Source: Azospirillum thermophilum
Lineage (GTDB): Bacteria > Pseudomonadota > Alphaproteobacteria > Azospirillales > Azospirillaceae
Length of the DNA stretch: 64,000 nucleotides
Assembly (NCBI RefSeq): GCF_003130795.1
Contig: NZ_CP029353.1
Location: forward strand, 1,007,501-1,071,500
Reading direction: 5' to 3'
In this document: in pieces, positions 27,633 to 38,256 of the stretch
Layout: each line of letters begins with the position of its first letter
Position numbering within the stretch: the stretch's first letter is position 1
Made by a program: the position numbers and the translations under genes
The notes under the pieces: generated by a model
Databases searched by the model: none
Told to the model about the DNA's origin: nothing
Seen by the model: the letters and a program-made list of their open reading frames with translations, nothing else

Positions 27633-28205
27633 TCACTTCCCCTGCGTCGCCACCGTCACCTTGTTCATGAACAGCTCGGGCTGTCCGTCGACCATCAGGG
27701 GCAGGTTGTCGGCGACGGCGTCGATCAGCGGGTCGATCCAGCTCTGGTCGGCCTTGGCGAAGTCGTGCAGCACGTAGCCGCTGACCAGATCCTTGTTGCC
27801 GGGATGGCCGATGCCCAGGCGGATGCGCCAGTAGTCCTTGCCGATGTGGCTGTCGATGGAGCGCAGGCCGTTGTGACCGCCATGGCCGCCGCCCTTCTTC
27901 ACCCGGATCCTGCCGGGCGGCAGGTCGAGCTCGTCATGGATGACGACGACGTTCTCCGGCTTCAGCTTGAAGAACTGCAGGGCGGCGACGACCGACTGGC
28001 CGGAGACGTTCATGAAGGTCAGCGGCTCCAGCGCCAGCACCTTCTCGCCGGCGACGGTGCCTTCGCAGGTCTGGCCCTGGAAGCGCTTCTTCCACGGGCC
28101 GAAATTATGGCGGCGGGCGATGGCCTCCACCGCCATGAAGCCGATGTTGTGCCGGTTGCGCGCATATTCGGCGCCGGGATTGCCCAATCCGACCAGCAGC
28201 AGCAT
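27633..28205 (-). CDS. pth: Peptidyl-tRNA hydrolase
   Basis: 190-residue enzyme releasing tRNA from prematurely dropped peptidyl-tRNA. The catalytic His is in RNRHNIGFM (about residue 20), with FMNVSGQSV and [27 protein letters not shown] as the other conserved blocks. Length is standard. It follows rplY (108 bases) with a terminator-like hairpin in between, and precedes ychF. Confidence 0.97.
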   Translation of the reverse strand: MLLLVGLGNPGAEYARNRHNIGFMAVEAIARRHNFGPWKKRFQGQTCEGTVAGEKVLALEPLTFMNVSGQSVVAALQFFKLKPENVVVIHDELDLPPGRIRVKKGGGHGGHNGLRSIDSHIGKDYWRIRLGIGHPGNKDLVSGYVLHDFAKADQSWIDPLIDAVADNLPLMVDGQPELFMNKVTVATQGK

Positions 28206-28249
28206 GGGATGCGATCTCCACAGAAGTCCGGGCCGGATCAGGGGAGGCC

Positions 28250-28278
28250 CGAAAACGAAGCAGGGGGCCGAAGCCCCC
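28250..28278 (-). terminator. Terminator between rplY and pth
   Basis: On the minus strand GGGGG-CTTCGG-CCCCC forms a stem capped by a UUCG tetraloop, followed within about ten bases by GTTTTC. It lies 35 bases after the rplY stop and so may separate rplY from pth transcription. Confidence 0.65.
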
Positions 28279-28313
28279 CGCTGTAAACACCCGGTCCGGA
28301 GGCTCGGAGGGGA

Positions 28314-28922
28314 TCAGCCCTCGGCCGCCGGGGCGGCGGCTTCCTCGGACTTCAGGCCCGACGGAGCGACGATCGTGGCGATCGTGAAGTCGCGGTCGGT
28401 GATGACCGACACCGCACCCTCCGGCAGCTTCACCGCCGAGATGTGGATGGAGTCGCCGACATCGAAGCCCTCGCAGGAGATGGTCACCTGCTCCGGGATG
28501 CTGTCGGCCGGGACTTCCAGGTCCAGCGAGTGGCGGACGATGTTCAGCACGCCGCCGCGCTTCAGGCCCGGGGACTTGTCCTGCTCGGCGAACTCGACCG
28601 GGACATGCACCACGACGCGGGTGTCGCTGGTCACGCGCAGGAAGTCGACATGCAGCGGCAGGTCGGTGACCGGGTGGAACTGCACGTCGCGCGGCAGCAC
28701 GCGGTGGGCGGTCCCGTCGACGGTCACGTCGTACAGGTGGGTGAAGAAGCCCGGCTGGCTGAGGACGCGGTTGAACTCGAACTTCTCGAGCGAGATGCTG
28801 AGAGGAGCCTGCTTGCCACCGTAGATGACGGCCGGAATGCGGCCATCGCGGCGGGTCTGGCGGGCGGTCCCCTTGCCGGCCCGTTCGCGCACCTGTGCGC
28901 CGAGCGGAACGATCTTGGTCAT
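28314..28922 (-). CDS. rplY: 50S ribosomal protein L25 / general stress protein Ctc
   Basis: 202-residue long form of L25, which binds 5S rRNA. The N-terminal L25 domain (about 1-95) contains GTARQTRRDGRIPAVIYGG, and the C-terminal TL5-like domain (about 96-190) follows, with an Ala/Glu-rich tail. The CAGGAGCACATC before the ATG provides AGGAG at a good distance. The rplY-pth-ychF order is common in proteobacteria. Confidence 0.95.
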   Translation of the reverse strand: MTKIVPLGAQVRERAGKGTARQTRRDGRIPAVIYGGKQAPLSISLEKFEFNRVLSQPGFFTHLYDVTVDGTAHRVLPRDVQFHPVTDLPLHVDFLRVTSDTRVVVHVPVEFAEQDKSPGLKRGGVLNIVRHSLDLEVPADSIPEQVTISCEGFDVGDSIHISAVKLPEGAVSVITDRDFTIATIVAPSGLKSEEAAAPAAEG

Positions 28923-29115
28923 GATGTGCTCCTGAAAACAGAAAAGGCGCCGGCCTCCAGGGGTGCCGACGCGGTGGCGCGGTCATAGCTCCCCGGGCGC
29001 CCGGCGTCAAGTGCGGGGTAGGGCGCGTTCCCCTGCGCCGATCGCGGCTTGATCCGGTGCGGCACTCTGCGGGACGCTGGCCGGCGACCAACCGGAACCT
29101 GTCGGAACCATCCTG

Positions 29116-29481
29116 ATGCTCGGATCCCTGACCATCCTTCTGATTTGCCAGCTCGTCGGCGAGCTGGCCGTGCGGCTGACCGGCCTGCCGGTGCCCGGCC
29201 CGGTGCTGGGCATGGTGATCCTGTTCGCCGGCCTGCTGGCGCGCGGCCATGTCCCGCACCCGCTGCAGGACGCGGCGGCCGGGCTGCTGCGGCACCTCTC
29301 GCTTCTCTTCGTGCCGGCGGGCGTCGGGGTGATGGTGCATGCCGGCCGGCTGGAGGCCGAGGCGCTGCCCATCGTGATCGCGCTGTTCGGCAGCACGCTG
29401 TTCGGCATCGCCGTCACCGCCAAGGTGATGAGCCTGATGCTGCGCCGCCCGGCGCAGGACGACGGGGAGGGCGCGCCGTGA
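29116..29481 (+). CDS. CidA/LrgA family membrane protein
   Basis: 121-residue protein with four hydrophobic helices and the family motif LPVPGPVLGMVILF (about residues 25-38). Family members are holin-like or pyruvate/metabolite transport components. The gene shares its stop region (GTGA) with the next gene, an LrgB homologue, so the two are translationally coupled. Confidence 0.9.
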   Translation: MLGSLTILLICQLVGELAVRLTGLPVPGPVLGMVILFAGLLARGHVPHPLQDAAAGLLRHLSLLFVPAGVGVMVHAGRLEAEALPIVIALFGSTLFGIAVTAKVMSLMLRRPAQDDGEGAP

Positions 29482-30197
29482 ACACCGACCTCCACGTCCT
29501 CTGGGTCTATCTGTCGGCGAGCCCGCTCGCCGGGCTGACGCTCACCCTGGTGGCCTATCAGGCCGGGCTGTGGGTGTTCGAGCGGCTGGGGCGCCGCCCG
29601 GTCTTCAACCCGGTGCTGATCGCCGTGCTGCTGCTGGCGGTCACGCTGTCGCTGACCGGGGTGGAGTACAAGACCTATTTCGACGGCGCCCAGTTCGTGC
29701 ATTTCCTGCTGGGTCCGGCGACGGTCGCGCTGGCGGTGCCGCTCTACAACCAGTTCAGCGAGGTGCGGCAGTCGGCGCCGGCCCTGGTGGTGGCGCTGCT
29801 GGTCGGCTCGGCCGCCTCGGCCCTCAGCGCGGTGGCGCTGGCCTGGGCCTTCGGCGCCTCCAAGGCGACGCTGCTGTCGCTGGCGCCGAAGTCGGTGACC
29901 TCGCCCATCGCCATGGGCGTGTCGGAGCAGATCGGCGGCCTGCCGTCGCTGACCGCCGTGCTGGTCATCCTGACCGGCATCATCGCCGCGACCTTCGGCA
30001 CCTGGGTGCTGAACCTCGTCCGGGTGAAGGACTGGCGGGCGCGCGGCTTCGGCATGGGGGTGGCGGCGCACGGCATCGGCACGGCCCGCGCGCTGCAGGT
30101 CAACGAGGTGGCCGGCGCCTTCGCCGGGCTGGGCATGGGGCTGAACGGGCTGGCGACCGCGATGCTGCTGCCGGCGCTGTACCACCTCTTCTTCTGA
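29478..30197 (+). CDS. CidB/LrgB family membrane protein
   Basis: 239-residue inner-membrane protein with about seven helices. Characteristic segments are RRPVFNPVLIA, HFLLGPATVALAVPLY, LAPKSVTSPIAMGVSEQIGG and GIGTARALQ, all typical of LrgB. The start is a GTG at 29478 overlapping the LrgA stop. LrgAB-like pairs are linked to pyruvate/glycolate transport or autolysis control; the role here is unknown. Confidence 0.92.
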   Translation: MNTDLHVLWVYLSASPLAGLTLTLVAYQAGLWVFERLGRRPVFNPVLIAVLLLAVTLSLTGVEYKTYFDGAQFVHFLLGPATVALAVPLYNQFSEVRQSAPALVVALLVGSAASALSAVALAWAFGASKATLLSLAPKSVTSPIAMGVSEQIGGLPSLTAVLVILTGIIAATFGTWVLNLVRVKDWRARGFGMGVAAHGIGTARALQVNEVAGAFAGLGMGLNGLATAMLLPALYHLFF

Positions 30198-30311
30198 TTC
30201 TTCCGAGGCCGGCCATCTTCCGGAGGAGAGTCCCGGCGGATGTTGCGCTGCGGCGGCCGGACGGGCAATGCGGGCTTGACAGGACCATCCTGCCTGCGCA
30301 CAGTGCGCGTC

Positions 30312-30368
30312 ATGACCAGCATCGACCGCCAGAACGCCCTTCTTCGACTTATCGACCCGGCGCTGTAA
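30312..30368 (+). CDS. leuL: Leucine leader peptide (attenuator)
   Basis: An 18-codon frame, MTSIDRQNALLRLIDPAL, ends at TAA (30366-30368), about 270 bases before leuA. Four of 18 residues are Leu. Three of these are coded by CTT (CTT CTT CGA CTT), a codon little used in this GC-rich window where CTG and CTC dominate. The segment CTTCGAC (30342-30348) in these codons can pair with GTCGAAG (30407-30413) downstream. These are the hallmarks of ribosome-mediated attenuation by charged tRNA-Leu. No clear ribosome-binding site is seen. Confidence 0.65.
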   Translation: MTSIDRQNALLRLIDPAL

Positions 30369-30377
30369 GCGTCCGGG
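30356..30377 (+). promoter_or_regulatory. Attenuator-region hairpin at leader stop
   Basis: CCCGGCGCT pairs with AGCG-T-CCGGG (one bulged T, loop GTA) across the stop codon of the leader peptide. A ribosome at the stop codon would cover it, as expected for the first stem of an attenuator; a T-rich run starts 15 bases later. Confidence 0.5.
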
Positions 30378-30428
30378 CAGTTGCGCGTTCGTCTTCTTTT
30401 TTATCGGTCGAAGTGTCTTTTCCCATGA

Positions 30429-32354
<1,926 letters not shown>

Positions 32355-32374
32355 GGGCGGGGGCTGACGGCCGC

Positions 32375-32409
32375 GCCCTTTCCCGTGCCCCGGCGGGGCG
32401 GGAGAGGGC
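32375..32409. repeat. REP-like compound hairpin between leuA and hldD
   Basis: Outer arms GCCCTTTCCCG and CGGGAGAGGGC (one mismatch) enclose an inner GCCCC-GGC-GGGGC stem. It is related in sequence to the palindromes at 6406 and 21858 and may also serve as a transcript end for leuA. Confidence 0.55.
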
Positions 32410-32475
32410 CGGCTTGCCCCGTCGGGCCGCGGCGCCTATAAGGGCGCCAGCGTCAGGCAACAGCGGACATCCGGC

Positions 32476-33462
32476 ATGATCGTGGTCACCGGCGGGGGCG
32501 GCTTCATCGGCTCCAACCTTGTGGCGGCGCTGGCTCAGCGCGGGCTGACCGAGGTGGCGGTGATCGACCGCTTCGAGGACGGCGAGAAATGGCAGAACCT
32601 CGCCAAGCGCGAGGTGGCGACGCTGGTGGCGCCCGAGGCGACGCTGGCCTTCCTCGACCAGAACGCGGCGGAGATCGACACCGTCTTCCATCTCGGCGCC
32701 ATCTCGGCGACGACCGAGCGGGACGTCGACAAGATCGTCGCCAACAACGTCGCGCTGACGCTCGACCTCTGGCGCTGGTGCTCCTGGCGCGGCTGCCGGC
32801 TGATCTACGCCTCGTCGGCGGCGACCTACGGCGACGGCTCGGCCGGGTTCGACGACGACGGCTCCTGCGAGGGGCTGGCGCGGCTGCGGCCGCTCAACGC
32901 CTATGGCTGGTCCAAGCATCTGGTGGACCGCCGGATCGCCCGCGTGGTCGCCAACGGCGACATCGCGCCGCCGCAGTGGGCCGGACTGAAGTTCTTCAAC
33001 GTCTACGGCCCGAACGAGCAGCACAAGGGCGACATGATGAGCGTCGTCGCCAAGCTGTATCCGCAGCTTCGTGCCGGCAACCCCGCCCGCCTGTTCAAGT
33101 CGCATCTCGACGGCTACGAGGATGGCGGGCAACTCCGCGACTTCATCCATGTCGACGACTGCGTCGCCGTGATGCTGTGGCTCTACGACCATCCGGAGGT
33201 CAGCGGCCTGTTCAACGTCGGCACCGGCAAGGCCCGCAGCTTCAGGGATCTGGCGCTGGCGACCTTCGCCGCCATGGGGCTGGAGCCGCGCGTCGAGTAT
33301 TTCGACATGCCTGAGAACCTGCGCGGCAAGTACCAGTACTACACCCAGGCGAAGACGGAGCGGCTGCGCACCGCCGGCTTCGACCAGCCCTTCACGGAGC
33401 TGGAGGAGGGGGTGCGCCGCTACGTGCAGGACTTCCTGTCGCAGCCCGACCCCTACCGCTGA
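32476..33462 (+). CDS. hldD: ADP-L-glycero-D-manno-heptose 6-epimerase
   Basis: 328-residue NADP-binding short-chain dehydrogenase/epimerase that completes ADP-heptose synthesis for lipopolysaccharide core. GGGGFIGSN at residues 6-14 binds the cofactor; the family-specific FEDGEKWQNLA segment follows, and the catalytic YGWSK is at about residue 141. FFNVYGPNEQHKG and FIHVDDC are also typical of HldD. The final 71 bases overlap the convergent tcuB gene. Confidence 0.95.
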   Translation: MIVVTGGGGFIGSNLVAALAQRGLTEVAVIDRFEDGEKWQNLAKREVATLVAPEATLAFLDQNAAEIDTVFHLGAISATTERDVDKIVANNVALTLDLWRWCSWRGCRLIYASSAATYGDGSAGFDDDGSCEGLARLRPLNAYGWSKHLVDRRIARVVANGDIAPPQWAGLKFFNVYGPNEQHKGDMMSVVAKLYPQLRAGNPARLFKSHLDGYEDGGQLRDFIHVDDCVAVMLWLYDHPEVSGLFNVGTGKARSFRDLALATFAAMGLEPRVEYFDMPENLRGKYQYYTQAKTERLRTAGFDQPFTELEEGVRRYVQDFLSQPDPYR

Positions 33463-34579
33463 CCCGCCGTTCCAGCGCGTCGCGCAGCAGCGCGGCGAGG
33501 CGGAAGGGCGCATGCAGCAGCTTTCCGCAGGGCACCGTCAGGAACAGCGCGAGCACGATGCCGAGATGGGCGAGCAGGAGCACGCCCATCGCCGGGCCGT
33601 CGCGCAGCGCCAGCAGGACAAGCCCGCTCGCCGCCGCCAGGAAGAGCTGGACCAGCAGGGCGAGGTCCGTCCCCTGCACCTCCTGGGCGACCGGCCCAGG
33701 ATCGGCCCGCCATTTCAGCGCGGCGAGCCCGGCGGTCCCGGCCATCACGCCGATCCCGCCCGCCGTTCCCAGCAGCACCGGCAGGCTGAGCAGCGGATAG
33801 GGCGCCGGCCAGCCGAACAGGTGGTCGTAGATCGTGGCGACCGACGTGGCGGCGAAGCACAGCACCATGCCGCCGGCCATGGCGTGGTGGAAGCGCCGCC
33901 GGACGGTCGAGAAGCGCTCCGTCCGGTCGTTGCAGCCGGCCCCGCCGCCGCCGAGATGGCGCAGGCTCACCGCGTCGCGCACCGCTTCCCACAGCGACGG
34001 CGCCAGGGCGGCGCGTGGCGCCGGTCCCATGGCGCGCCACAGCGAGGCGACGCTGCATCCCACGGCCAGCACCGCCCAGCCGGCGGCCAGACCGGCGACG
34101 CCGGCCATGAGCGGCCAGGGGACGAGGCGGTAGAAGGCGCCCGGCCCGGCATGGCGGGCGAACAGCAGCTCCGCCGGGATCAGCGCCAGGGCGGCCAGCA
34201 GCAGGGCGGCGACGAGGGCGGCGGTGAACCCCAGAACCACCTGCCCGTTGCGCCGGAACAGCCGCCCGAGCGGGGCCGGCCGGACATGCCGGGCATAGCT
34301 GTCCTGCCGGACGAGGCTGAGGCTGCGCGGCAGGTTGACGGCGAAGCCGTGCGGCGGTGCGTACTGGCAGGCGTGATAGCAGGCCCGGCAGTTGTGGCAG
34401 AGGTTGGCGAGGAAGGTCAGGTCGGCCTCGGCCAGGGTCCGCCGCCGCTTCAGCGCCGGGAAGACCGGGCAGTAGCCGTCGCAGAACTGGCAGGCGTTGC
34501 ACAGCAGCAGGACCCGCCGCGCCTCCGCGGCGTCGGGGCTTTCCCCCGCGGCCGGGGTCGGGGCGTCAGGCGAGCGCAT
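33392..34579 (-). CDS. tcuB: TcuB-like iron-sulfur membrane protein (CitB)
   Basis: 395-residue protein. The N-terminus carries two 4Fe-4S clusters: CNACQFCDGYCPVFP (about residues 27-41) and CHNCRACYHACQYAPPHGF (about 61-79). The rest contains six hydrophobic helices typical of TcuB/CitB, which reoxidises the flavoprotein TcuA and passes electrons to the quinone pool during tricarballylate or citrate-like acid use. Its start overlaps the end of tcuA by 14 bases. A Pro-rich tail overlaps hldD. Confidence 0.9.
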   Translation of the reverse strand: MRSPDAPTPAAGESPDAAEARRVLLLCNACQFCDGYCPVFPALKRRRTLAEADLTFLANLCHNCRACYHACQYAPPHGFAVNLPRSLSLVRQDSYARHVRPAPLGRLFRRNGQVVLGFTAALVAALLLAALALIPAELLFARHAGPGAFYRLVPWPLMAGVAGLAAGWAVLAVGCSVASLWRAMGPAPRAALAPSLWEAVRDAVSLRHLGGGGAGCNDRTERFSTVRRRFHHAMAGGMVLCFAATSVATIYDHLFGWPAPYPLLSLPVLLGTAGGIGVMAGTAGLAALKWRADPGPVAQEVQGTDLALLVQLFLAAASGLVLLALRDGPAMGVLLLAHLGIVLALFLTVPCGKLLHAPFRLAALLRDALERRVSGRGRAATGSPARSGAPPPPAP

Positions 34580-35992
34580 GGGCCGCCGCCTCCCGCCCGG
34601 CGATGCGGCCGAACACCGCCCCGATGGTCATGGCGCCGCCGGCGAGGTAGCCGCGGCCGAGGATGTTGGGCGCCATGACGACGCCGGCGGCATAGAGGCC
34701 GGGCAAGGGGACACCCGCGGTCGTCAGGATGCGGGTCCGGCGGTCCACCCGCACCCCCTGGTTGGTCGAGGTGATGCCCGGCCGCATCGGGATGGCTCCG
34801 AAGGGCGGAGTCGCGAGGGGCTGGGCGAGACGGCTCTTGTCGGGGGCCAGCCCGACCGTGCGGCTGTCCAGCGGGGTGGCGCCCGGGCGGATCGCCGCGT
34901 TGAAGGTGCGCACCGTCTCCTCCAGCGTTGCCGGGTCGAGGTCGAGTTGCCTGGCGAGGGCCGCGACGCTGCCGGCGCGGATCGGCGGATAGAGCGGCGG
35001 GGCGAAGCGCTGCTCGATCCGGGAATCGAACAGGAGATAGGCCGGCTGCCGGTGCAGCAGGCGCTCCCCCAGGCGGCGAAGCGGGCCGGCCCGGTCTCCG
35101 CCCCCTCGTCGGCGAAGCGGTGGCCGCTCCCGTCCACCACGATGCCCTGCGCCATGCCGTCGAGCCGCGTGACGATCCCGCCATCCATGTCCGGCGAACG
35201 CGCGTCCACCGCGACCATGTGGCTCCAACCGGGATCGCCGACCGGCGCCGCGCCGAGGTCGAGAAGGGCGCGCAGCGGCCGTCCCGTGGCATGGGGCGTG
35301 CCGCGCACCACCAGCGCGTCGGCGGCCTCGCCCCACTGCCGCCGCAGCCAGTCCCGGTCGGCCTGATAACCGCCGGAGGCGACGACGACGGCGCGGGCGG
35401 CCAGCCGCCGTTCGGTTCCGCCCTCGCGGACGGTCGCCAGCGGCCGGCCGGCGGCGATCTCCAGCCCCGTCACCTCGCTGCCGTAGCGGATGACGACGCC
35501 CGCTTTGGCCGCGGTGGCGTAGAGGGCATTGACCAGCGCCTTGCCGCCGCCGTGGAAGAAGGCGGTCTTGCGGGAATAGGGCAGCAGCCCGTCGTCCGGC
35601 GACTGGAAGAGCACGCCATGGGCGGCGAGCCAGTCGACGATGTCGCCGGACTCCCGCACCAGCAGGGCGGCCAGCGCCGCGTCCGTCCGGCCGTGCGTCG
35701 CGCGCAGCAGGTCTGTGCGCCAGTCCTCGGCGTCGTAGCGGCCGGGGGTGAAGGGCGTCGGCGCCTCGTGCCGGATCCGCATGTTGCGGGAATGGCGGGC
35801 GTTGCCGCCGCGAAGCGCGGGAGGGGCCGCCTCCAGCAGCACGACCACGGCCCCCGCCCGCCGGGCGGAGAGGGCGGCGCACAGGGCGGCGACGCCACCC
35901 CCCATCACCACGACGTCGGCCAGGACGTCGGCCAGGACGTCGGCGGGCGTCGCATCGGAGGCCGGGAGAGCGGAGGACGGGAGGACAGCCAT
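34566..35992 (-). pseudogene. tcuA: TcuA-like FAD-dependent tricarballylate dehydrogenase, frameshifted
   Basis: The N-terminal part from ATG 35992 has the FAD-binding VVMGGGVAALCAAL and the RGGNARHSRNMR motif of TcuA. This frame loses similarity after GPARFAAWG. The family sequence resumes one frame over with ERLLHRQPAYLLFDSRIEQ and runs to the end (GVVMAPNILGRGYLAGGAMTIG, the C-terminal FAD motif). The shift is at a run of five G (plus-strand CCCCC, 35066-35070); a sixth G would restore about 475 residues. It is either a real one-base deletion or a sequencing error. An ADVLADVLADV triplet is coded by a 12-bp repeat. Confidence 0.88.
35912..35947. repeat. 12-bp tandem repeat in the 5' end of tcuA
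   Basis: GACGTCGGCCAG occurs twice and then a third time as GACGTCGGCGGG. On the minus strand it codes for ADVL-ADVL-ADV just before the FAD-binding strand, so it lengthens the N-terminus in frame. Confidence 0.8.
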
Positions 35993-36286
35993 GGTCGCCG
36001 GGGCGGCCGGAACCGCGGGGCGGCGCCGGGGGAGGGATCGTTCAGTGCTTTGTGTACCATTGTGCCGCCGCGGGCCAGTGTCACGGGATGCCGGTGCGAC
36101 ACCACATCACGCCCGGCAGCCCTGCCGGACGCGCACCGGCGCCCGTACGGCGATGCTTTGACATCGCCTGTCCGGACCAATAGATATCCGGTTCAATAAG
36201 ATGGAGCGCCCGACTCCGGACGATCGACCGGACGGCTCCACCGTCGGCCGCTTGCCGGCCGTCACCTGGCCGAGGGGGTTTACCGA

Positions 36287-37093
36287 ATGCTCGCCATCCC
36301 GTTTCCCGCCATCGATCCGGTGGCGCTGGCCGTCGGGCCGGTGGTGATCCGCTGGTACGCGCTGGCCTATCTGGCGGGCTTCGTGCTGGGCTGGCGCTAT
36401 TGCCTGTCGCTGGCCCGCGTCACGCCCGGCCGGCCGTCGCCGGAGGATTTCGACGATTTCCTGACCTGGGCGGTGGTCGGCACCATCCTGGGCGGGCGGA
36501 TCGGCTATGTGCTGTTCTACAACCTGCCTTACTATCTGGAAAACCCGCTGGACGCGCTGCAGGTCTGGCACGGCGGCATGTCCTTCCACGGCGGCATGAC
36601 CGGCGTGCTGCTGGCGATCTTCCTGTTCGCGCGCAGCCGCGGCATCTCCTTCCTGGCGCTGGGCGACCTGATCGCCGCGGCGGCCCCCATCGGTCTGTTC
36701 TTCGGCCGCATCGCCAACTTCATCAATGGCGAGCTGTACGGCCGCCCGGCCCCGGACTTCGCCTGGGCGATGGTCTTCCCGCGCGACCCGCTGCAACTGC
36801 CCCGCCATCCGAGCCAGCTCTACGAGGCGGCGCTGGAAGGGGCGGTGCTGTTCGTCATTCTGGCGGTGCTGGCGCGCATGCCGTCCGTGCGCAGCCGGCC
36901 GGGCACCATCGGCGGGCTGTTCCTGATCGGCTACGGCCTGTCGCGCATCGTGGTGGAGTTCTTCCGCGAGCCCGACCCGCAGCTCGGCTTCCTGTTCGCC
37001 GGGGCGACCATGGGGCAGTTGCTGTCGCTGCCCATGGTGCTGATCGGGCTGTGGCTGGTGCTGCGCGCCCGCCACCAGCCGCTGGCGGTCTGA
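36287..37093 (+). CDS. lgt: Prolipoprotein diacylglyceryl transferase
   Basis: 268-residue inner-membrane enzyme adding diacylglycerol to the lipobox Cys, the first step of lipoprotein maturation. About seven helices are seen, with the signature GRIANFINGELYGRP (about residues 140-154) and the earlier GGRIGYVLFYN and HGGMSFHGG segments containing the catalytic His and Arg. GAGGGGG precedes the ATG. It leads an lgt-methyltransferase-pgeF run that is common in alphaproteobacteria. Confidence 0.96.
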   Translation: MLAIPFPAIDPVALAVGPVVIRWYALAYLAGFVLGWRYCLSLARVTPGRPSPEDFDDFLTWAVVGTILGGRIGYVLFYNLPYYLENPLDALQVWHGGMSFHGGMTGVLLAIFLFARSRGISFLALGDLIAAAAPIGLFFGRIANFINGELYGRPAPDFAWAMVFPRDPLQLPRHPSQLYEAALEGAVLFVILAVLARMPSVRSRPGTIGGLFLIGYGLSRIVVEFFREPDPQLGFLFAGATMGQLLSLPMVLIGLWLVLRARHQPLAV

Positions 37094-37097
37094 CGCC

Positions 37098-38216
37098 ATG
37101 GCCGCCGAGACGCTCGCCCGCCATCTCGCCCGCCGCATCCTGATGGACGGGCCGCTGAGCGTCGCCGCCTTCATGGCGGAAGCGCTGGGCCACCCGCGCT
37201 TCGGCTACTACATGCGCCGGGACCCCTTCGGCGTGTCCGGCGACTTCACCACCGCGCCCGAGATCAGCCAGATGTTCGGCGAGCTGGTCGGGCTGTGGTG
37301 CGTCGACAGCTGGGCGCGGCTGGGCGGGCCGGCACCGTTCCATCTGGTGGAGCTGGGGCCGGGGCGCGGCACGCTGATGCAGGACGCGCTGCGCGCCGCC
37401 TCCGTCGTGCCGGCCTTCCGGCAGGCGGTGCAGGTTCATCTGGTGGAGACCAGCCCGACCCTGCGGGAGCGCCAGCGCCAGACTCTGAGCCAGACGCCGG
37501 GCGGGGCCGTGCAGTGGCACGACCGGCTGGAGGATGTGCCCGAGGGGCCGACCCTGCTGATCGCCAACGAGTTCTTCGACGCCCTGCCGGTCCGCCAGGT
37601 GCAGAAGACCGGCCATGGCTGGTTCGAGCGGCTGGTCGACCTGGATCCGGCGGGGACCGAAGAGGAGCCGCGCTTCCGCTTCGTGCTGGAGGCCTTCGGC
37701 AGTTCCGGCGCCCGGCTGGTGCCGGACCGGCTGCGCGAGGCGCCGGAGGGCAGCGTGGTGGAGGTCTCCCCGGCATCGCAGGCGGTGGCGCGGACGATCG
37801 GCGCCCGGCTGGCGGCCCATCCCGGGGCGGCGGTCGCCATCGACTACGGCCATGCCGTCGGCCCGGCGGTCGGCGACACCCTCCAGGCGCTGCGCCGCCA
37901 CGCCTATGCGCCGGTCCTGGAGTCGCCGGGAGAGGCCGACCTGACCGCCCATGTCGACTTCGCCACCATCGCCGCGGCGGCGCGCGAGGGCGGGGCCGAG
38001 GCCTTCGGGCCGGTGGAACAGGGGGAGTGGCTGGTGCGGCTGGGCATCCGGCAGAGGGCGCAGATCCTGGAGAAATCGGCGAGTCCGGCGCAGGCGGCGG
38101 ACATCCGCGGCGCGCTGGCCCGCTTGATCGAACCCGCCCAAATGGGCACCCTGTTCAAGGTCCTCGCCCTGACCAGCCCGGGGCTGGGACCGCCCGCCGG
38201 GTTCGAGACCCCGTAA
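37098..38216 (+). CDS. SAM-dependent methyltransferase, NDUFAF7/MidA family (DUF185)
   Basis: 372-residue class I methyltransferase four bases after lgt. The opening RRILMDGPLSVAAFMAEALGHPRFGYY and DFTTAPEISQMFGELVG are diagnostic of NDUFAF7, the arginine methyltransferase of mitochondrial complex I subunit NDUFS2. The SAM motif LVELGPGRGTLM is at about residues 84-95. The bacterial homologue probably modifies a complex I or other protein, which is inferred from the eukaryotic role. Confidence 0.92.
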   Translation: MAAETLARHLARRILMDGPLSVAAFMAEALGHPRFGYYMRRDPFGVSGDFTTAPEISQMFGELVGLWCVDSWARLGGPAPFHLVELGPGRGTLMQDALRAASVVPAFRQAVQVHLVETSPTLRERQRQTLSQTPGGAVQWHDRLEDVPEGPTLLIANEFFDALPVRQVQKTGHGWFERLVDLDPAGTEEEPRFRFVLEAFGSSGARLVPDRLREAPEGSVVEVSPASQAVARTIGARLAAHPGAAVAIDYGHAVGPAVGDTLQALRRHAYAPVLESPGEADLTAHVDFATIAAAAREGGAEAFGPVEQGEWLVRLGIRQRAQILEKSASPAQAADIRGALARLIEPAQMGTLFKVLALTSPGLGPPAGFETP

Positions 38217-38256
38217 GAGCTGGACCAAGAGACCATACAAGGAAGGGACCGGGGCA

